Shown: positions 51,033-62,993 of the stretch, piece by piece
Numbering within the stretch: the stretch's first letter is position 1
Layout of the letters: every line of letters starts with the position of its first letter
From: Pectinophora gossypiella
Taxonomy: Eukaryota > Arthropoda > Insecta > Lepidoptera > Gelechiidae
Assembly: GCF_024362695.1 (NCBI RefSeq)
Contig: NC_065422.1
Coordinates: 12,089,534 to 12,153,533 of the forward strand
Reading direction: 5' to 3'
DNA: 64,000 bases
Made by a program: the position numbers and the translations under genes
Notes under the pieces: generated by a model
What the model was told of the DNA's origin: nothing
What the model saw: the letters and a program-made list of their open reading frames with translations, nothing else
Databases searched by the model: none

Positions 51033-54000
51033 CGAGGGTTGAAAGGCAAATGGGTTTAAGCGACATTTTGTGAACTTTACAGGAGAGCCATTTAAAGTTT
51101 TATTTTTTCGAAAAAAATTCATATAAAAAAAACTACTGAACCAAAAGTGTTCAAAATGCTAAGAATTATTTTAAATTAAACGTTGCACAATTCTGTATTT
51201 ATTTGGTTCGAAAAACACATCAGTTATCGATTTTAGAAGTCGCTTAATACAAAATGCCTCAATTGAACTAAATTACAGTTGAAGGAAAAACGGTTGATAT
51301 CCACTAGAGCCAAATATTGGCTAAAAGCAAAATGCTTTAAGAGGCCTCTCACTTATTAGTTTGACTAAAGCTAAATGAGTTAAACGACTTCTTAAAAAAA
51401 GAAGACTAGAGGCAAATCAGCTTAACCTCCATAAAAGGTTATATGACAGGGAAGGAAAATATCTTAAGTGACCATCCGCTACTAATTTCAATTGTATGAA
51501 ATCCAAATATTAGTAAGATCGGAAATAAAGTCGGTCCTTAAGCCGTTTTTCCTGGGAGAGATTTTAGTCGGGCAAGGCATTTACAGATATTTGTACCTTA
51601 CAATATTAGGAAAAATCACGGCGGATATAATGAGTAAATCGATTTCATTAAGAAACAGGATCTAGAATATAACCATAAAGATTGTTACACATGCTTAATT
51701 CGACTTTTTAAGTATATGGTAAACCGCGTATGATGGCGGATGACAGATGACTGTCACCAACTGAATGCGGGCAATAAAAGAAACAAATAGCTTTGAAAAA
51801 GTCTTAATATACTTATACTCTGTGCTGAGTTTAATCTCACTATCACAACCTGTTTCCGATTTACTGAAAAATTTAAGACCACGTGGCTGGATGCAAGTTC
51901 CAAGCACTGGCTCCTACTAGATGGTACGCGGTACTAGGACAGACTGCAGTGAAGTACTGATTGCTCTCATATTAAGAGGCGGCCAGGGGTGGATAGATCA
52001 GCGACTTGTTTGATCAAAATTTCTGTTATATTTGCGCCTAAGACCTCCACTTCGAGCTGGCCATAAGATACCGTCGAAATTGACAAACAATAACAGAACT
52101 CGATCATGCTTTTAAAGCAGAGATACGTCGGACATCGCAGCAGACACATCTGTCGATGAGATAATATTTATAGCTGTGCTCTGCTCTACCGAAGTTATTG
52201 GTTGGTAAAACAGACCGCAAAACTAAGATTGGTGCGATGGTTCTAACGTGAAAATCAGCTCGTGGGGAACTACAGGCGGGCTTTTCTGTCACCATATGTC
52301 TCAAAAACAAATGCCAGGTGGAATAAGCTTGTGAAATTCAGCTCTATGCTGATTCCTATCAATCCAGTTCCGGTAGATTTTCGACAGCTTCAAGACTGTT
52401 TTCGGCCACAAACTTTGAAGAGAGTTTCAATCTACAACAAGGAAAAGACCCAACGCCTCACTGATCAGAAAGACTTATTAGCAGCGCTTTGGACACATTT
52501 TAACGATGTCTTAAATCCCAATAGTAATACCACTGACTTGTTTGTTACGTACAACATATCGGTCGAGTTTGTTACAACAAGGTCGGGGGTTTCGCTTAAG
52601 ATCTAGCGGCACCCCCGACCTTTGAAGAACTTCTTACCGCGCTAAGAAGGATGACGAATACCAACACATCAGAACTGTATAATATGCCTACACATTAATA
52701 ACTGGTTATACAAACTCATCCTGAAGATATGGGAGTCAGCTGCTGGAATGACTTTAGCCTTCTTCCTCTTTGCGAGTCGATGGCGATCGATATTAAATTT
52801 TAGCCTTAACGTTATTCTATCCCGTGATGCAGAAAAGGTACTTCCGGAAACCCAATGATGATTTTGTCCGGACAGAGATATGGGGGTACGGTTTTGTTAT
52901 TAAACAGATTCAGGCCAAAAGGCTTGAACAACATCGGCCTTTGTTATGTGCTGCGTGAGGCTTCATGCGGCTTGTGGATTGCTCTAAAGAAAACAGATTG
53001 TCCTGAAAAGTTATGACTTATCCTGATACGACAATATCATGACGACATGATGACGACAGTTTGATTTTGAAGTAACTTTTCAGAGCTATTCGTCGTTACC
53101 TACGGCGCGAAACAAGGCTATGTCATAACACATGGAGCCATGGTTCCTAGTCTATTTTCTTTATATATCGCTTCTGTATCACGCATAAGTGGGATACTCT
53201 GTGGAATTGTTATTTATAGCTTAATTGAAATTAAGGCTAAAATTAATAAGATCATTTTTGATCTCTCACGTCTCACATCTATGCGTCAGTTAACCAAACT
53301 TGCCGAGGAAAGGCCGATTCAATTAAGTCACACACCACAATATTTATAGTTTTGTGCAAAACCCTTTTAAAATAACCATCCAGAGGATGCTTCGGGGATG
53401 TAGCTTCTTCCAATGTTCTGGCATACTCGGAATAGAAGCTCTCATCATAAAACATCACCTACGATGGTGCGGTCACGTCATGCGAATGGATGACCAAGGT
53501 TTTCTATTTCGAGGTGTCTAGAAGGAACTGTAAACAAGGTGGACAATACCTGCGGTACAAAGACGTACTCAAGCGCAACCATGTGGCTTTCAACATGCCA
53601 ACTGATAGTTGGGATGAGTGTGTCTGAACCTGGAATAGCGCGTGATATAGTCCTCGAAAATCTTAGTCCAAGACGCCAAATACGGAAAACTCAACGGAAA
53701 CCTTCCTACAATTACACGGTAAACTCGGCTAGCCAGCTTGATTGTATGCCATGTGACCAGATCTTCTATTCGAAGTTCGGTTCCGCTAGCCACGTCAAAG
53801 TCTACCACAACAACGACTTGGGATAGACAAAAATAGAAGTCACCATCAAAGGATACGGCTGGGTGACATGATGACACGCACACTCCCGGTCTTCCCAATC
53901 GTAATTTTTAGCTGTGTGAACCGCCCAACCAGGACCTGCCCATACTTATTTTGATATGTTGAAGTGATGCGGGCACAAGGTTTCATACAAAATTGCGATG

Positions 54001-54626
54001 ACTGAAATGTTAACATTATTTCTTTTTTGATTTGGAAAAACGTTTTAAGTCCTTTCAAACGAAACGTTTAAAACGTTTTATACGAGAAAAAATTTAAAAA
54101 AATGTAGCATAAATAGCTGAAGTCAAATTCAATGAATATTTTCGGTAAAGGCAAAACAGTTCAAGTGCCAATTTTACTTTTAAACTGTCGAAGGCAAAAC
54201 GGTTGAAGCGACAATATTTATAAAATCTGGATTAAAGCAAAAAGATTTAAGCGCCAAATCTATTTTCGTTTCGTCTAAGGACAAATGATTTAACCGACTT
54301 ATCTATAACAAAACACTGTTAGGGAAAACGCTTTAACAGACTTCGAATCATGAAAATGAAAAGACATAACAGCTCATGTGACCGACTCATATCCCGGAAT
54401 ACGACTGATATACCACCCGCCCAGAATTTTGTGCATTTTTTTGTCGGTTAAAACACAGGTTTTTAAAAATGTACCCAAAGTGCTAATTGGTTGAAGCGCC
54501 AAAAAGTAGCTTCGATTGATCTGAAACCAAGATCAGTCGACGCGGAAAAAATCGCTGATTCCGAATATATATATAAGTCAATTTCGCCCAAAATGTCGCT
54601 TAAACCCATTTGCCTTTCAACCCTCG
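51033..54626. mobile_element. 3.6-kb element with perfect 38-bp inverted ends and subterminal motif arrays (family M)
   Basis: 51033-51070 is repeated exactly in reverse complement at 54589-54626, starting cgagggttgaaaggcaaatg. Degenerate copies of a roughly 20-bp motif, about GGCAAAANGGTTTAAGCGAC, recur inside. On the left they lie near 51243 (inverted), 51285, 51326, 51367, 51410, 51453 and 51534 (inverted). On the right they lie near 54149, 54190, 54235, 54279, 54321 and 54481. The centre (52262-53830) is a decayed LINE, not a transposase. The flanks are TA-rich and leave the target duplication ambiguous (TA or ATAT). The superfamily is unknown to me. Confidence 0.85.
52262..53830 (+). pseudogene. 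Decayed endonuclease/reverse-transcriptase LINE inside family M
   Basis: Pieces of one LINE protein appear in order across several frames. The first is a linker with L-T-D-Q-K-D-L-L-A-A-L-W-T-H-F-N-D-V-L-N (52450-52530). A reverse-transcriptase piece follows, V-T-Y-G-A-K-Q-G-Y-V and then V-P-S-L-F-S-L-Y-I (53090-53170). Next is the thumb-end block G-I-E-A-L-I-I-K-H-H-L-R-W-C-G-H-V-M-R-M-D (53430-53500). The last is a C2H2-like end, C-M-P-C-D-Q-I-F-Y-S-K-F (53740-53800). Many stops and shifts show that it is dead. The same family's end lies at 60029. Confidence 0.75.
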
Positions 54627-54794
54627 ATATATATATATTATATTTGTAGTATTATTATATATTTATCATTTCCATATCTGGGGACTATAGAGTCTCGGAC
54701 TTTTGGAAAACGTGCGTAGGACTGAAACCAATATGTAGGAGACCATTAAGACAATATAATTTAAATGTGTTGGTGACTTCATCATGCAAGGGGA

Positions 54795-55180
54795 TGAGGT
54801 CGGAGCCGCTACGAATTGATTCGGGGCGGAGAGCTACGGTTCTATACGTACTACCTCATCATCTCCCTAGCATTATCCCGTTTTTCGCAGGGTCCGCTTA
54901 CCTAACCTGAAGATTTGCCAGGTCCGGTTTTTTACACAAGCGACCGCCTGTCTGACCTTCCAGCCCGCAAAGGGAAAACCAGCCCTATACTGGTTAGGTC
55001 ACATACCTCCGAAAATTCATTTCTCGGGAATGTGGGTTTCCTCATGATTTTTTTCTTCACCACTGAGAACGTGTTATGATCCGAACATGAATTCGAAAAC
55101 AAATTAGACAATTAGTTTAGGCCTGTGATTGGAACTTCAAAGTGAGAGGCAAGCTTTCTACCAACTGGGCTATGCGTACT
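54795..55180. repeat. Family D fragment followed by SINE family E (reverse)
   Basis: 54795-54850 has gatgaggtcggagccgctac and gagagctacggttctatacg. 54853-55180 is a nearly full SINE E in reverse, from catcatctccctagcattat to gaggcaagctttctaccaac, then tgggctatgcg. Its tRNA-like head is changed. Confidence 0.75.
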
Positions 55181-55449
55181 ACCTACATTAATAGTTCTTT
55201 TCTCTACGCCAACACTTCAAAACATTGCAAGATTGCAAATATCTATAGAAGTTTAGTTGAACATTGCAGCTGTCCCTCTAATAGAATTAGTGGTAATTAA
55301 ATGAATACGGATTGGTGGAACAGTGCCGGTCAGAGTGAGGGGATGTTTTGTGACGAAGCCTGCCCCGGTATCTCAGACGAACAGGCCCCATTAACTCGTT
55401 AAGCCGGCACTTGCGCAGAAGCGGGGCGATGTATGTTGCGGGCATGCCA

Positions 55450-55545
55450 ACACCCTCCGTGGTCTAGTGGTTAGAGCGTTGGGCTCACGATCTGGAGGTA
55501 CAGGTTTCATTGTCAAACTCACTTTGTGACACTGTCCTTTAATTG
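55450..55545 (+). repeat. SINE B head fragment
   Basis: Reads caccctccgtggtctagtgg, then ttagagcgttgggctcac, and stops shortly after cactttgtgacactgtcctt. The B box is changed (caggtttcatt). Confidence 0.75.
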
Positions 55546-55990
55546 GTTATATCAGATAGAAAAGAATCAATCAGCCTAATCTCGACTCTTCTATCGTATG
55601 ACTCTTTTACCAAAGGCTAAACTGACATGGCTAACACACACTAAGCACTAAGGTAATGTAAATCGGCCTTTAACAAAAAAACGAAAAACTCTCAAAAAGA
55701 AATGGTATACTGAAACAAACGGCGTAAAAACCGCTAATTCGTGTATACTGTGCCCACTGCGTAATGTCTGTCACTGGGCGTAACCACGAACGTAATGAAC
55801 TAATGATGCTGACGCATTCGCCATTACTCCGGCGGCTGTAGGTACTTTGGAGAAGAATTATATAGGTACGTCACCCTTGGGTAAATTTGAGAGCACCGGA
55901 ATCCAATATTGTCCTTGTCACCGCCGAAATGGTTCTCGTAGCTTCTGTCTTTTTAGGAAGTTTTATCAAAACAAATAAAAATACAGAACA
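55546..55990. other. No gene recognised
   Basis: No supported coding or repeat content. Confidence 0.35.
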
Positions 55991-55997
55991 ATCTATC

Positions 55998-56283
55998 GCG
56001 TGGGTTGTGAGATGGATTACCAATCTCATTAACCCTGGTGTCAGGGGTACTATTGAGCCGCCAAAGGCCCCTGACATGACAGTAAGTAGTAACCGAGACG
56101 AACGGTTTAACGTGCCTTCCGAAGCATGGATCATCTTACTTTCAATCAACTCACACATCTTACTTTCTTTGTTGCATGGATAATCAGGTGATCAGCCTGT
56201 AACGTCCTAAGCAAACTAGGGATCACGGAATTTGAACTCGGGATCTCCGGATCGTGAGCCCAACGCTCAAACCACGGAGGCCG
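55998..56283 (-). repeat. SINE B copy (reverse)
   Basis: Runs from gcgtgggttgtgagatggat through gaggtactattgagccgcca-like tail and gccttccgaagcatggatca to gaactcgggatctccggatc and aaaccacggaggcc. The segment actttcaatcaactcacaca is duplicated with small changes near 56139-56168. Confidence 0.8.
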
Positions 56284-57120
56284 TATAGAAACAATAACAA
56301 TAGGGAGATATGCCACTAAATTACATGAGTCCGCATGTTGCCTATTAACTCGCCAAGTTATTTCTGGCTGGATCGCTTCACCGATCCACCAGCCGTTCAT
56401 AGCGTAGCTCAAGCGCTATTTGTAGTTGTTGTGCGGTAAAAAAGAAGCAATGAATTAAGTGGAAAGTTTTATGATCGTTGCCTCATATAATACTATCGAT
56501 TTGTGCATATTTCGGTTCCTCCATCTATGCTCCCGCGGCATCTCTCTGATAATGTACCTATAGGGAATCCTTAGGTAAGTACTTGTTTCGTAAGTATCTA
56601 CAAATAAACTCTTCGCTCGTGTCTCGAGAATTTACCTGAGTGAACATCTACGCTGTTTGAATAGTTAACATGAAGTCAACATACGACGTGAACCCTTTAC
56701 ACACACGTCCCTAAATATCAGTCAACTTTTGACGTCCTGTTTTGTAGAATATGTATCGGAATATAAAGCGCCATTTTGTAGTCCTAAACACAGTATCGTA
56801 TGTTCTCATCCTTGAAATATAAGAAAAATAAATAAAAACCCTTTTGTTTGTTGAGACTTTTTATAACTTACTACTTACATATTTACTAACTTACTACTTT
56901 TATAACTTACAAATTATAACTCTTGTAGTTTAATATTAAATTGTTATAATTTGTGAAAGACATAATATATATTTTTAAAGTGGCTTTTTGCTGATTTGCC
57001 GTAAATAGCATTAGGTACGTAACTACTTGACCGGAAAAATAGGGAAGCACTTCTCACTGCTGGGCACAGACTTCTCTCTATTAATTTGAGGATGACGAGG
57101 AGGACAGAATACAGTCGATC
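56284..57120. other. No gene recognised; family A scrap
   Basis: An unusual block, gccactaaattacatgagtc ... gatcgcttcaccgatccacc (56310-56395), is unlike its neighbours. 56983-57055 is a decayed reverse family A piece (gctgatttgccgtaaatagc). Confidence 0.4.
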
Positions 57121-57128
57121 TTCTTCCG

Positions 57129-57390
57129 TCGTGTGGGTTGTGAGATGGAATACCAACCTCATCAACCCTCGTGTCAGGGTTACTATTGAGCCGCCAAAGG
57201 CCTGAAAGTAAGAGAACAGTCGATAAAAAACAGACTTTATGATGACTGTATGGTGACTGTTTAGTGATATCTCTCTGTGCGGTGACTCACCAGTTATCAC
57301 GTTGCTATAACAGAAAGATCGGTGAGGTGTGGGTACTTAGTTCATCTAGAGATGGATGGAGTCAGAGTCCAACTGAGATATAGTCATGAG
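57129..57390 (-). repeat. SINE B tail and SINE C fragment (reverse)
   Basis: 57129-57205 has tgtgggttgtgagatggaat and attgagccgccaaaggcctg. 57308-57390 has aagatcggtgaggtgtgggt, acttagttcatct, the reverse of the 12795-12845 block. Confidence 0.6.
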
Positions 57391-57627
57391 CTTATGTTGT
57401 GTTGTTGTATGGAAACAAACTATTACAAGCTGGCTGAACGTGTTTTATGTTTTTATTCACTCCCAGTTCCCCTTTGTTCAGTGAGTATTTCGCGAATAGC
57501 TTGATGCGGGTTGTTTAATATTTCAACAACAAAACCATATGAAGTGAAATCTTCCTAAGCCATCTCTTTAGCAGTAGTTACTTAACAGTTTCAGTAACCA
57601 CAGTGTAACTACAAACAGTTTAATAAG

Positions 57628-57836
57628 ACGAACGGAAATCCATTGTGATGCATATGAGAAGTGCTCTAGAGAATATTACGCCGCCGCAGTGGCCGACGTC
57701 GTTGTTAGGCATCATTATGATAATTTTATCGGAAATTTTCGCCTGCCACCATCAGCTTGAGAGATTGAAACATACGGACTTCAAGGATGGAGAACACGGC
57801 CACAACTCGGACACTTCATATAAACAACCTTTGTAA
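57628..57836 (+). other. Possible terminal exon or chance frame with one hydrophobic segment
   Basis: A frame ending TAA at 57834-57836 encodes S-L-L-G-I-I-M-I-I-L-S-E-I-F-A-C, then a His-rich polar tail. An AG at 57626-57627 could be an acceptor, but the tract before it is not pyrimidine-rich and no partner exon was found. Its last 40 bp overlap family D. I do not recognise it. Confidence 0.15.
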
Positions 57837-58372
57837 TTATCGTACACGCGCATCTGTGTGTGTGTCGTCTGACGCCATACGATTGAAGACTGAAGTATGT
57901 CCGAGGGGAGTGAGGTAAACCTAGCTCAGACGCTCGTAGGCGCGGAGAGTTGCCGTTCTATATGTAGTATTATTTCTAACGAACGGCCTCCCTGGTCCAG
58001 TGGTTTGAGCGTTCGGCTCACGATCCGGGATTCCCGGGTTCAAATCCCGGTGGGGATATTTCATGAAAATCACTTTGTGATTCCTAGTTTGGTTAGGACA
58101 TCGGCTGATCACCTGATTGTCCGAAAGTAAGATGATCCGTGCTTCGGAAGGCACGATAAGCCGTTGGTCCCAGATACTACTTACTGATGCAAGTTAGTAG
58201 TCGTTACATGAGCTATGTCAGGGGCCTTTGACGGTTCAATAGTAACCCTGACACCAGGGTTGATGGGGTTGGTAATCCACATGACAACCCACACGATAGA
58301 AGAAGAAGATTGGAGACTAAACCTAGCTTAAAGTTGTCGTCCTATACGTAGTAGTTTATTCTATGACAATAG
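57795..58372 (+). repeat. Family D copy with SINE B inserted at 57983-58312
   Basis: 57795-57980 carries family D in order (actcggacacttcatataaa, gcgcatctgtgtgtgtgtcg, gtaaacctagctcagacgct, gttctatatgtagtattatt). 57983-58312 is a full SINE B with cctccctggtccagtggttt and a good B box (cgggttcaaatcccggtggg). 58313-58372 has a second family D end (aaacctagcttaaagttg, then cctatacgtagtagtttatt). Confidence 0.75.
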
Positions 58373-58379
58373 TTTTTAT

Positions 58380-59900
58380 ATTATGATACGTTTGAGGGTA
58401 GATCTTGGAATACCGGTCAACGTAATTTTGTCTTTTTGCAAAATCCAGTTAGATAGAACTTACGTAAGTTGGCGACATGTATTGTGGTGGTGAGTATTAT
58501 CTATGGCTTTAACGACTATAACGAGAAATGCGTTTGAGCTTTGTAATGCGAATTAGTATGTGACCTTACCTGTATGGGGTTGAGTTTTCGTTAATTAAAT
58601 TAAGTCCAGCATAATCGACCTCAAGGAGCGTATTAATTAAACCATCATTCGTAACAAAAAAATAAATTAACATCAGTCAGAAATCTTGTGGAGACTTCTT
58701 CTTCTTCTAATATTTTTCGAGTCCTACAACCCAACAGGATCCCCTGTTTTGAATAACAGATTTCCACTCCTTGCGATCTTACACGCGCGCGATTTCGCGA
58801 TCTTGTGGAGACTTATTTAACTCTAAATTGTTGGAAGAACCACCAGCAGTATGTCAAGTCTCTCCAGGATATTAACGCGCTGATAGCTCTCTTAAGGTAT
58901 ATTGAAGAGATCATTAATCGACCATCTTAGAGAATCGCTGACCGCTCAGCCGAGCGCGTGGTTGGGCCATTAAATACGCGAGAATGACTTTGTTGCGAAC
59001 ACATTATTCTGTTTATTACCGCGACTGTTATGGCATGTGTTAATGCGAGGGTGGGTGGTGGTTTGAAGGCTTCTTGGGAGGTTGGTTAGGATCAATAAGT
59101 AGGTTGGTGGTGGCGAAACAGAGAAACATTACTTAAATTGCTGGGCATTGCTTTCTTCCTGCCTACTCACTCAGATTCCTTTTTCTACCGTGTATGTGCA
59201 GTCAGGGTTATCATTGAGCCGCCGAAGGCCCCTGACACGGGTCATGTAATGACTATTCTTCCTTAAAAGTAGTGAGAAGGCATTTATTTCGCAAGCCTGT
59301 AGCATTTTGGACCACATCGGCGCTGATGTCGCTAACTGACGTATGTGAAATTTTGGTGAATCTGATTTAACACCTTTCGCTATATTGTCAATAAGACACA
59401 ATTTAAGGCAAAATATTGCAGTTACGTCAATTTGAAAACTTAGCCACAACATTTACCACCGTTATGGTGAAAAGCAAACTTATTTTATAAACAAAACATT
59501 GATTTATCGCAGTTGTTTTAACCCCCCAGGAATAAATATCAGTGTGTTTTCAGGTACTTATAACAATCAACAACAGTTTTATCAGTCTTCCTATCCATGC
59601 GCAGGAATTATCAGTTAAGTTTTATAATACTTATACATATATTTTTTTAATTACCAGATGCCCGACTTTTCTCTTTTTTATTGCGAGTAACATCTACCTT
59701 TTCTGATCGACGCGTTGCTGTGCGCGCGTCGCGATAATAAATTTAAACTCGCTATTTTACTGTCGCCTATACAAAGTCGTTCAGTAACTGCTGACGACAC
59801 GGTATCGACTACTTAGTAACTTACAATACAATGCACTAATCCCAACGTCTTGACGTGCTAACGACATCGTAGCTTAGTCAATGATATTCCTTAATGAGCA
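58380..59900. other. No gene recognised
   Basis: A reverse SINE B tail piece is at 59200-59262. gcgaacacattattctgttt (58997) is similar to gcgaacacatatttattacc at 63880, hinting at another old repeat. 59700-59830 is CpG-rich (acgcgttgctgtgcgcgcgt) with no gene attached. Confidence 0.4.
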
Positions 59901-60458
59901 ATTTTCCAGGCCACTTTCCCTGAAAAAAATATAGGTGGCGCTGTACAGAGTTGTCTTCGTTTAACCGTCTAATTTCATGGATAATAAACATGATAATCTC
60001 CGACCGATTTCGGCCATAGCGACGACTCCTAGTTGGCACGACGCTGATGCGCCCGAAGATGGCTTATGTAGCCTATCTTTACAGTGAACTCCCGCGCACA
60101 GTGAGGGCACGTGAGCACACCGTTTTGGTAATTATAATGAATAGCAGCTGGGGGACGGGCCTTCAACTCATCACATTTAGCGTCGAGGTCTGCCGTGCGC
60201 TGTTGCTCGAACTCGTGGACTCGCCTCATCACCAGCCTGCGCCATTCTGGGCGCTGTGCCGCCAAACCCTCCCATTGAGAAGGCTCAATGTTGCATCTTC
60301 TCATATGCCGCTTCATATTTAATCAAAATATCAAGCGATAATTATTTTTATAATGCCTCTGCCATTACATGATATTTCTGAATTATAATGTAACCGAACA
60401 ATGAGAAAATAGGTAATTATCACGTTATTGTTGTTGTGGAACGTAGCCTGGAAAATAC
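59901..60458. mobile_element. Non-autonomous element family K, copy 2, with a LINE end inside
   Basis: The left end attttccaggccactttcc and right end (reverse complement attttccaggctacgttcc) match at 17 of 19 positions. The blocks taggtggcgctgtacagag, tctaatttcatggataat, ctctgccattacatgat and gtaattatcacgtt follow the order of 17425-18075. The interval about 60000-60320 is extra relative to that copy and holds a reversed LINE end. Confidence 0.7.
60029..60316 (-). pseudogene. LINE C-terminal fragment with C2H2-type zinc finger
   Basis: An intact 95-codon minus frame. The translation has S-Q-W-E-G-L-A-A-Q-R-P-E-W-R-R-L-V, then A-D-L-D-A-K and R-P-P-A-A-I-H-Y-N-Y. It ends with C-P-H-C-A-R-E-F-T-V-K-I-G-Y-I-S-H-L-R-A-H, a C2H2 finger (Cys-x2-Cys-x12-His-x4-His). 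This is the end of the same kind of LINE protein as at 53430-53830. The stop and a short 3' UTR lie towards 60000. It is not a host zinc-finger gene. Confidence 0.8.
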
Positions 60459-60699
60459 ATTGACGAATAAAGGTTTTATTTAAATACATTTACCAATAAA
60501 AAATAAAGAGAAGCGGTGAACGTGTGTTTAAGTATTTCACAGACATGCAAAATTGAAGCCAGTTATCAAATAATCTGACTGAACTTTTCATTGCTGGCAA
60601 ATATTTATATACACAAGTCTAAGTTTATATTTTCTTTCTCTTATTTTACGTTTTTGCGCGCTACACTGCAGCCAGCTGTACAAGTGTACTATATCCTCT

Positions 60700-60832
60700 G
60701 CCGAAGGTTGTCTGCAAGAGATCGCTCTTAGCGATAAGGCCGCCTTTGCCCTCCTTAGAATAAGTTTATCCTGTAAATGTTTTGTAAATTTGTGTGCAGT
60801 AAAGTGTTTTTATTATTATTATTATTCAACAC
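60700..60832 (+). repeat. LINE 3' UTR with (ATT)n tail
   Basis: Reads gatcgctcttagcgataagg, ccgcctttgccctcc, gtgtgcagtaaagtgttttt and then attattattattatt. The same cgataagac block lies at 41040. This is typical of a CR1/jockey-type LINE end. Confidence 0.65.
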
Positions 60833-60839
60833 TTGTTTA

Positions 60840-61260
60840 TTTTTGTTTTGGCAAGGCGGTAATTCACTTACGTAGTTGGGCTTTCCATCATTAAAGACGG
60901 CGATACGGTTCGCCATCTGTTATGGTGAACTTATACAATTTAGTAAAACACGGCGATACTGTACCTGCGGTCTGCACAGCAACTGATCCGCGCAAAACAT
61001 ATCGAGGACTTCGACCAACAGGCGGAGCGAATGCTATCTACGTAGATAGACGTCGTATAGCTATTGGTCGAAACCCTTGCTGCAATTCGCGCTGCGCGGC
61101 GCGGTTGCCTTGCGCGACATAAGACTATTATTAAGTCAAACCTAAAAGTAGCTTCAAAACGTTTTTTCGATTCTTCTCCGTACCACTTAAATCAATTCCC
61201 TGGCAGTTGTGGCTTCCGAATACATCTCGGTTATATACAAATACTTCACAACTTGACGCT
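60840..61260. other. No gene recognised; CpG-rich
   Basis: 60880-61125 is GC-richer (gctgcgcggcgcggttgcct). Its tattggtcgaaaccc motif recurs at 62320, so it is probably an uncatalogued repeat. Confidence 0.4.
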
Positions 61261-61264
61261 CTGA

Positions 61265-61397
61265 GACGAAGTTCGCGCCCTCAGGGCTGTTGTCTTAAAT
61301 TATGTACCGGGTGAGAGCCCACAGCGGTCCCCATTTGTCCAACCAAGTAGTTATTGTCATTAACGGCAAATCTACAATAAGTCACGGAAAAAAAAAA
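61265..61397 (+). repeat. Family A copy
   Basis: Runs from gacgaagttcgcgccctcag to acggcaaatctacaataagt and an A run. It is 5'-truncated and moderately diverged. Confidence 0.75.
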
Positions 61398-61399
61398 TG

Positions 61400-62990
61400 A
61401 TAGTTAAATACATTTCGTTTTATTTACAGATCAAAAATAGATACTGTAAATTGTTATAAAATTGTTGTAAAATTTTGTTCTGTTGTACTGTAAATGCAAT
61501 GCAAATACAGTGCAATGGAACGTAATGGATGGCCAATGTGCCTCGCATACTAATTACGCGTCGTTTGTCGTTTGTTTTGCTCAGATACGACCAATGACCT
61601 TTGTAGTAAACTTGTAAGTATATCTTTACGCTCCCATCTCCTTCCGTGGTAGATTCTAAACGCGATCAATTTGTATGTATCATGGTGCAGCACGACTGTC
61701 GCGCAGATTCAGCGCCTAATTTGAAGGCCCGCATAGAGACTGTGAGGAGAGCCTAATAATGCTCTCAATCTACCTACGAGTAGACAATCCAACTTAAAAC
61801 TTTTGGAGTAGAATACATACTTCTCAGACAAAGTATTTTCAACTACGCTTTTACTTGTAATGCCAATGACCTTCTTCAACTTTTCTATTTTTCCTCTGAA
61901 TACAAACAAGTCTACACTCGTTTATTTTCTAGATAGAAATCCGGAGATAGTAGCGAAGACTGTTTAAATAAGATCTAGTTTTCAGGTACTTTCTTTGAAC
62001 TAATAAAAATACGATAAAATTGTGTCGTAAAGGTAAAAGGCACGACGCGTTTTTATTATTTTCTAGTGAAATCAATAAAAGCTACCTATACATTTTAATA
62101 CATAATACATAATTATAGACAACAGACATTACATTATATTACCTATATTATGATTGATTATAGGGGGGCCGTAATATTTTTTTATTTATTTATAAAACTT
62201 CATTTTGTTAATATCCGTGCGCGGAGGTCCGTGTTGCTCTACAAAAAAAGACTTTCAAAAAGAAGATTCAGAAGTTTTTTTCAAAAAAGGAATTTCTTTT
62301 TTTTTAACATTTTGTGCGTCTATTGGTCGAAACCATCAATATAACTCGCGCCGCGACACGACGACTCCCAGTTAAAAAAAATATAATTAATTATGTAAGA
62401 ACGTTTACCTAAGCACAAATTTTCTAAAAGCCTGATTTATTATTTTATAGAACTTTATATCAATAGTCTTAATTTTGTGAAAACCTCTAAAATGAAGATC
62501 AATATTATCTCTTCGTCTTATCCAAAGTTTGTTAAGTAAATATCGCATTTTACGAGCTCAGTATTTTATGGGTCGGAGACATGTTAACTCAGAAAGAGAA
62601 AACGAAACTTTAACAATAATAATTTGGGGTTTCTTGGTAAGTATTTCTTATCCTTGTCATCTTGCGTATGTGACACGTATTACTTAGAAAACAAAATCTT
62701 GTAAAATTTACCTTCAATATGTTTATCTTTATACTTAGGTACTTTAATAATTTATTTTCAATTTTGGAATTCGACACATTCTAACACACGCTCATACTCC
62801 CTAATGCGGTAGGCAGTGCCAGTTACAGTGACAGTGACTTCGTAGATAAGATTCGCTGCGTCCATTGATCGAAGTTTGCCGTGCTGATCCCACAAAAGAC
62901 AACTTAAAGGACTTGTATGAACTATTTTGAGTTCCCAGGCAACCGGGGGCGTCCACATTTGTCATTTAAAGGCCTGCTCGCGAGTCAGTC
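61400..62990. other. No gene recognised
   Basis: AT-rich. No repeat shared with the rest of the window except tattggtcgaaacc (62320). No convincing frame. Confidence 0.35.
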
Positions 62991-62993
62991 ACC

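Noticed and set aside
60029..60316. Host C2H2 zinc-finger gene
   Set aside because: The flanking sequence R-P-E-W-R-R-L-V and the relative at 53430-53830 identify it as the end of a LINE protein.
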